Below the pieces are notes generated by a model. It did not search any database, was not told the origin of the DNA, and saw nothing but the letters and a program-made list of their open reading frames with translations. A stretch of DNA of 64,000 nucleotides from Malania oleifera. Taxonomy: Eukaryota > Streptophyta > Magnoliopsida > Santalales > Ximeniaceae. The position numbers were made by a program, and so were the translations under genes. The stretch covers positions 68,443,601-68,507,600 of the forward strand of contig NC_080428.1 in NCBI RefSeq assembly GCF_029873635.1. The letters run 5' to 3'. Below, piece by piece: positions 58,776-64,000 of the stretch. Every line of letters starts with the position of its first letter. The stretch's first letter is position 1.

Positions 58776-59090
58776 TTTTAGGCTTTAACACTCCAATTTA
58801 CTGGAAAAAATTAATACAACATCTCTACTCCGATGGTTCCTTTGTTTTCATCACATGAATAGGATATGCCAAGAAATTGCTTGCGTAATAAATTGGCTAT
58901 CAAATTTTTCTTTTTCTCTCACAATTATTCATAGGGTACTTTTAATATTATTGGTAGATGATTTAGGATAAATAATATGTATGCCCAAAAAAAATTTGTA
59001 TATGTTATAATTTATTTCTTGTTTTTTAGGCTTTAACACTCCAATTTATTGGAAAAAATACAAAAATTTTTGTTTAATATCTCTACTCCA

Positions 59091-60420
59091 ATCATTATAT
59101 ATACACATAACATAACATATCAAATATAATAAAATTAACTACCAATCGTGTAATTAGTCAATCCACTCTAACCAATATTATTTAGTTTCATCTAATCTCA
59201 ACTTTAACACATTCCAACGGCCTATTAAAAGTTATGAAAACCAAGTGAAACATAATGTGTCACATTTAATTTTTATTTTACAAAAAAATGCATTAAATGA
59301 TGGCTAGCTAGCATGAACACACATGAAAGGAGTTGAGTGCTAGCTACGGGACACAATTAACACCAAATGTTCACCTGAAAACACTTGCTTGCTGTTCCCT
59401 TGCACGGTGAAGGGTTGGCAGCCCCATATGTAGGGGTTCTATTGGAACGTGTTGTTGTTGCTGCCTCAGAAGACAGTGCATCAAATACTGCCCATCCATT
59501 ATTGGCTCTGTCCTACTCTTAACTTGCTAGAAGAGGAAAGTGAAAAAAGTGAAAAGAGAAGATGGGGAAAAAAGATTAGAGGTAAAGAGAAAGTACTAAT
59601 TCGTAAATGAGAGAGGCCAGTGTATATGCAGGGACAGTTTATTAACTTCATGGGTTAACCGGTGGAGGATAGGTACCCCTTGATTGGAGGAGCAGTGAGG
59701 GTGACATGACTAAGTGCCATCTGAATCAAATTAGCTTTAGCATAAATAAATAATCAAACCTAATCCACGCATGAGGACAATCTCCTAATTAAGAAAACTG
59801 AGTCACTGTCCACAAGTACTCACTGTCACTTTGCATATGATTACCCTAATCAAATGGTTTCATTATCAGATAGCTAGGCAATTTCTGGGCTGTATTTTCC
59901 AATTTGTATGGTGAATAGTTTTCCCACAAGGGGGGAGCTAGGCACATGGCGTGCACAGGTGCATGTCTTCTGTTTTTTTTTTTTTTTATCTTCCTCTTTT
60001 TATTTTAATTTTATTTTTTTTTCATGGGTATGGACATAAAGACAAGCATATGCATGCTTGTATCTAAATGGGTATGTACACGCACGAAGAGTTTAAATAT
60101 ATTTTGACTTGTGAATTTTTAGATTTGTTTCTTCAAGGTGGGTGGGGGTTGTATATCATTGATCTGTATAGACACATTAATTAAGGAATTAGAGAAGGAG
60201 AGATGGACCAAAAGCATAATTTTGTTTTTAATCATTTGGAAGGATGAGGAAGTGGAACATACATCATGTAGAAGGGTAAAGGAGCGGACTCATTAGACAC
60301 CATTCATATATATATATATATAGTGTGTGTATTTGTAGAGTAGACCACTACCCTCAATTTAGAATTTGGCTATGTCTAGGTCATGTAGGAGATAGCTCTT
60401 CACTTCCTATTAGAGCATGA
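59091..60420. other. Intergenic DNA upstream of the TCP-like gene, distal part
   Basis: No gene recognised. 59390-59530 is less AT-rich than its surroundings, with an imperfect hairpin 'CCCTTGCACGGTGAAGGG', but no known small-RNA sequence was seen. T-rich tract at 59970-60020; (TA)n at 60305-60323. Confidence 0.35.
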
Positions 60421-60429
60421 GTCATTTTT

Positions 60430-60640
60430 TTTTTTAGATTACGCACCGGGTATCCACATGTCCGTTTTACGGTCCACGTGACTAATCCTGCGCCCCTTGA
60501 AGTTGACCCCACAACTCCAAAGGGAGGGTAAATTCAGGAGTTTAGGGACGGAAACGAATGCGGGAGGATTTCAACACCTAATCTCGTGAAAGGCACTCCC
60601 GCATCTTATTACCATGATGTAACTTTATAAATTTCCTTAA
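60430..60640 (-). repeat. Possible SINE-like dispersed repeat
   Basis: A 200-bp, comparatively GC-rich island. On the minus strand 'GGTGTTGAAATCC' resembles a degenerate pol III B box (GGTTCGAATCC), and the segment before it ('TGGTAATAAGATGCGGGAG') could be a degenerate A box. No A tail or target duplication was identified, so the call is weak. Confidence 0.25.
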
Positions 60641-63469
60641 AAAATGACCAAACATATTCAGAACCCTAGTTGCAATGACTCGGCTTAGAATCCTAGCTAC
60701 TAGGGTCTTCCTTTGATCCTCATTTGTTTAATTCTTCACCATGGCTTCTAATTTGTTAATTTCTTGTGGCGGAAATCATAAATATATTGATGCAAATTTT
60801 TAAGGAATACTAAGGTTATGTCAGGTTGGTTACATTCCTATTCTAATTTAAAAAATCTCAAAAATAGTAGCCCCTGATGAGTCTTCTCTAAAGTTAAATT
60901 AAAGCGGGCTAAGTGAGGAAAAAATATCAAGGTAACGAACAGATATGGTGAGTTCTTAAAAAGACCATACCTTCAAAGAGATTACTTTGCCTTATATATG
61001 ATATTAAAAGCATTTATTACATTAATGGCTCTTAAATAGGTTGCCCTTTCAAGTAACCCCTTCTAACTTAATCACCCAAAGTTTGATGTCTTAGTAAGTG
61101 CTTTTTTTTTAACCTAATTTATTATATTTTATTGGCAACTAAATTTTCATATGGGAGCTAGTATCATCTATAGGGTTATAGCTTATAGGCTTATGAAGAT
61201 GAAACTTTTTTATTACTAGTCATAACCTACTTTTTTTTTTTTTCATATAATTTAGAAAGATAGATTATATATGTTTGTACGCTATTATTTTATAGAAAAA
61301 AATTTAAATTATTTCACATCTCATAATATTATTATTGTAGTCATTAAAAGCACACTCTATTGATTTTGATAACTTTCATAGTGTGTCTTAAATGATTTGG
61401 TTTTTGGAGCCACTCTTTCTAATTTAACTTTTGATGATTCTTTCTTTGTAGTATACGTCACCATTAAATATCGATTATATATTTTTTTTACGTGACTTAC
61501 TTCCTTTCTGTAAAATTATATAGCTATGAGCTCACAAAAACAAACCTTCTTTCAGGCGAAATTTTTAACCTCATGAAGATGTGACTTTTGCTTTTTAAAT
61601 TAAAAAACATATATCGTGTTCATATATTTCTATAAAAAAAAAAATTCACAATTATCGGTCTCGCTCATAACATTATTGTTACTCTCCGATCCCCTAATTA
61701 ATTTAAACATAAAATTAAAAAAATGAAAAAATCAAATTCAAAATATTCAATTGTTTAATTAAAAAATTATTTATGGTCATTATGGAGACTTAATCCTCCT
61801 CCTCTAAAACATTCTCTTGAGCCCTAACAATCAACACCTAAGCAACAAGGTGTCACCTTTACATTGATTCTTTAATATGCAATAATGGAGGCCAAATTTA
61901 ATTATTCCAAAGTGGAAATTAATTTATATGCATCCACATTATATAATAAAAAGCAAACATTGCATGATTATCTGGAAAATTAAATGGGAAACCAAACTGG
62001 AGTGATGGGTACAGGCCAAGGGAAGGGAGGGCGTAGGGGCAGGGGTAGTTAACCTAACCATGGTTAAAAGAAGGAAGGGAAGGGGGGGGGAGGGGAACAC
62101 TTTGATTATCCCTTTCCTTTTTATGAGTCCTCTGGTTTTTTTGACTTGGGATATTTGGGTCCACCCTCCAGCCCTCCACCGTCTTTATGGATTGAATGAT
62201 AAACAGCACCGCACGTGGAGTCTGAATCAAGGGACAGTCCAGCCCCAATAATAGGGCCCTCATTTTTAATTTCTCCCCCCCTTTTTTAAATTTTAAATTT
62301 TTACTTTTACTTATTTTTATTTTTTGGATTTCATCTAAGATTCGGGTTGGGCGGTAAAGACAATGACTCACACATGAACAAGCATCTAGTCGTCAAATGT
62401 AATGTTAGTGCTTTAAGAATATGTTTTGATACGAATCCTAATTGTGTGAAACAATCCAATAATTTTTAAGTGGGTTCAATATTAATATGATATCTTATAT
62501 GATTGATGAATTTAAATTCTTCGTATGTAATTGACGAAATACATTTTTATAAGTATATTTTAAAAATCTTACGTTATAATTTTAAACTCTCACAAAGTAA
62601 GAGGTGTTTCTTAGTGTGGGTCTCTCTTAAGTCTAAACATTAATATAATATATAGTGATCGGAGGGTTCCAAATTTTATATGGACGGACCAACCCTTGCA
62701 AGTCTTTCTCATGATATTTATTCCTTTTTAGTTTTATGTTGGATGAAGTATGATAACTTTTAGATAGGTGACTTCAGTTCTTGAAAATTATTACATTCCT
62801 ATATAATTTTCACTATATAGACTTGATTGTATTCCAATTTATTCCTCACGTTTAATTTGCATAATAGATATTCCTTGGATAATACATAATATAATGAAAA
62901 AATTGTGAAAAGAAATTCATAATAGTAATTCCTTTTATATTACACATTATTTCATTCAATATGGTATAATAAAGGAATAGATCGATATTCTTATAGTGAA
63001 ATTTGGGAATAGTTATTCCTTACAGGAATATGAATTCATAAAAAAATTCATATTGTCAATTATATGATGAATAGCGCTACACTTACCCATCAAATCACAT
63101 TTTTATTTAATCATTATTTTATATAATTATACCGTGCACATAGTTTAATATGCACAAAGTAGAAGGTAAAATGGTGATATTTAGAAGACATATAATCATT
63201 GTTGGATTTACCGCAATAATAATCATTGTATAACTAATTATAACTAATATATTATGATGATCTATTCCGATAAATATTATACTTTCTACAAACCAAATAT
63301 AATAACTTAAAATTAATACACAAAATTTTTAACGTAAAAGTTTCATATATTCTAACCATTGAAAGATTCTTGATGAAGGACACTCTTGCGGGGTGGAAGA
63401 CTAGTTTTATGGTTTAATAATTTGGATTTTAAAAAATTAAATTTTAAAACAAAGAACATTAAAAGTTTT

Positions 63470-63470
<1 letters not shown>
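60641..63470. other. Intergenic AT-rich DNA, proximal to the TCP-like gene
   Basis: No gene recognised. It holds a G-rich stretch at 62018-62095 (several G4-G9 runs) with the palindrome TAACCATGGTTA (62056-62067), and AT-rich stretches with TTCATAATAT-type short repeats near 62900-63060. Confidence 0.4.

Positions 63471-63472
<2 letters not shown>

Positions 63473-63504
<32 letters not shown>
63473..63504. repeat. (TA)n microsatellite
   Basis: Pure TA repeat about 330 bp upstream of the start codon of the TCP-like gene. Confidence 0.95.
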
Positions 63505-63510
<6 letters not shown>

Positions 63511-63624
63511 ACCCTTGAAAAGGAAAATTATTTTTCTAAAAATAAAATCATTACTTTTCCCTGCCCACCCATATAATTCCCACTCATGGTATTTGTTGCT
63601 TAAAGCTTGCCCACTTCCCTTATC

Positions 63625-63628
<4 letters not shown>

Positions 63629-63672
<44 letters not shown>
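63629..63672 (+). repeat. (CT)n tract, probable 5' leader of the TCP-like gene
   Basis: About 22 CT units lying 160-200 bp before the ATG at 63830. Pyrimidine-rich 5' leaders are common in plant transcription-factor genes; that this one is transcribed is inferred. Confidence 0.6.
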
Positions 63673-63676
<4 letters not shown>

Positions 63677-63829
63677 TGCCAGCTCCCATCTGAAAGGAAT
63701 TACAAGCTATATTGCAATATAGAAAATAGAGACACTGCAAAGACCCACAAGTGGAGAGAGAGACCCACAGAGCTAGGGTCACCTACAGATGCATTAAGAG
63801 AAACCAAAAAATAATATTCCCATTTGATC

Positions 63830-64000
63830 ATGGAAGCCCAAAATGAAAATGGGATCCGCCGCCCTAATTTCCCACTTCAACTCCTAGCAGACAAGACCCA
63901 AGAACAAGCTTCTAATCCCACCTCTTATTCTTCTCTTCCCATTTCTCCGGCCACCCGACCCAACCCCACGGCGCCCACTGCGGTGGAGACCCTCAAGAAG
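63830..64000 (+). CDS. N terminus of a class I TCP transcription factor (TCP14/TCP15-like), cut by the window end
   Basis: The frame from ATG 63830 stays open for 57 codons to the window edge and starts 'MEAQNENGIRRPNFPLQLL'. The 'RPNFPLQLL' motif near the N terminus, followed by a Ser/Thr/Pro-rich low-complexity stretch and 'ETLKK' where these proteins approach the basic 'KDRHTK' part of the TCP domain, is characteristic of class I TCP factors of the TCP14/TCP15 group. Those nuclear DNA-binding regulators promote cell proliferation and act in leaf, internode and seed development. The TCP domain itself lies outside the window, so the assignment rests on the N-terminal motif. The context is a compact (CT)n leader after a long intergenic region. 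It is the only host gene I can support. Confidence 0.72.
   Translation, partial: MEAQNENGIRRPNFPLQLLADKTQEQASNPTSYSSLPISPATRPNPTAPTAVETLKK

Larger units (their letters stand above)
53134..59090. repeat. ~245-bp tandem duplication, one unit carrying the copia element
   Basis: Unit 1 is 53134-53310 plus 58781-58850; unit 2 is 58851-59090. Both hold 'TCACATGAATAGGATAT', 'ATTATTCATAGGGTACTTTT' and 'TTTATTTCTTGTTTTTTA'. After the copia element unit 1 resumes with 'GGCTTTAACACTCCAATTTA', exactly as in unit 2 after 59028. Confidence 0.85.

Noticed and set aside
59390-59530. Possible small-RNA precursor in a GC-richer island
   Set aside because: Only a short imperfect hairpin is visible and no known plant miRNA sequence was recognised.
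63386-63814. 142-codon plus-strand open frame
   Set aside because: It is made of translated (TA)n and (CT)n microsatellites and ends just before the TCP-like start; likely a composition artefact.

Overview
The window is a gene-poor, retrotransposon-rich piece of a plant nuclear genome, most likely a eudicot. It is AT-rich, full of (CT)n and (TA)n microsatellites, and contains Ty3/gypsy chromovirus and Ty1/copia elements whose primer sites match plant initiator-Met tRNA. It ends in the first codons of a gene that looks like a class I TCP transcription factor. I found no tRNA, rRNA, CRISPR or intact long open reading frame. All retrotransposon coding sequence is broken by stops and frameshifts.

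Layout. (1) 1-942 is an old dispersed repeat. (2) 948-21032 is one Ty3/gypsy chromovirus on the minus strand, bounded by the 5-bp target duplication ATTCG. Its 3' LTR (948-7036) holds a solo LTR (1112-5311) that itself holds another solo LTR (2212-4318). Its pol gene is split by a solo LTR (10438-15247) that carries a further solo LTR (10739-13094). Its 5' LTR (17076-21032) holds a solo LTR (17853-19964). (3) 21038-26630 is unique-looking AT-rich DNA with a ~20-bp minisatellite (21888-22406) and CT/GA-rich tracts. (4) 26634-36979 is a mosaic: a copia 3' end interrupted in RNase H by two solo LTRs (27470-31882, with 29738-31876 inside it), an RTE-type LINE tail, a copia-like LTR fragment split by another solo LTR (32566-35482), and two abutting gypsy LTR pieces. 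(5) 36985-43447 is the gag end and 5' LTR of a second gypsy element, with a solo LTR (40331-42642) in that LTR. (6) 43448-46900 is an old repeat carrying a solo LTR (44066-45767). (7) 47306-51101 is a gypsy-like solo LTR with a copia-like solo LTR inside (47746-49785). (8) 51107-53310 is AT-rich DNA with a 53-bp triplication. (9) 53311-58775 is a nearly full-length but decayed Tork/Tnt1-type copia element with both LTRs, inserted in one unit of a ~245-bp tandem duplication. (10) 59090-63829 is intergenic, leading to the TCP-like gene at 63830.

Because most insertions have recognisable target duplications, their order can be read directly. The most interesting signal is in the LTRs. Several unrelated families carry an array of short palindromic motifs directly upstream of the TATA box: TTCGTCGACGAA-type in many gypsy LTRs and one copia LTR, TTCAGACGTCTGAA-type or GGTTCAGTCGCCCGA-type in the copia-like LTRs. 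Coordinates of element ends were read by eye from target duplications and terminal TG/CA; family and clade names rest on recognised protein motifs, without database comparison.
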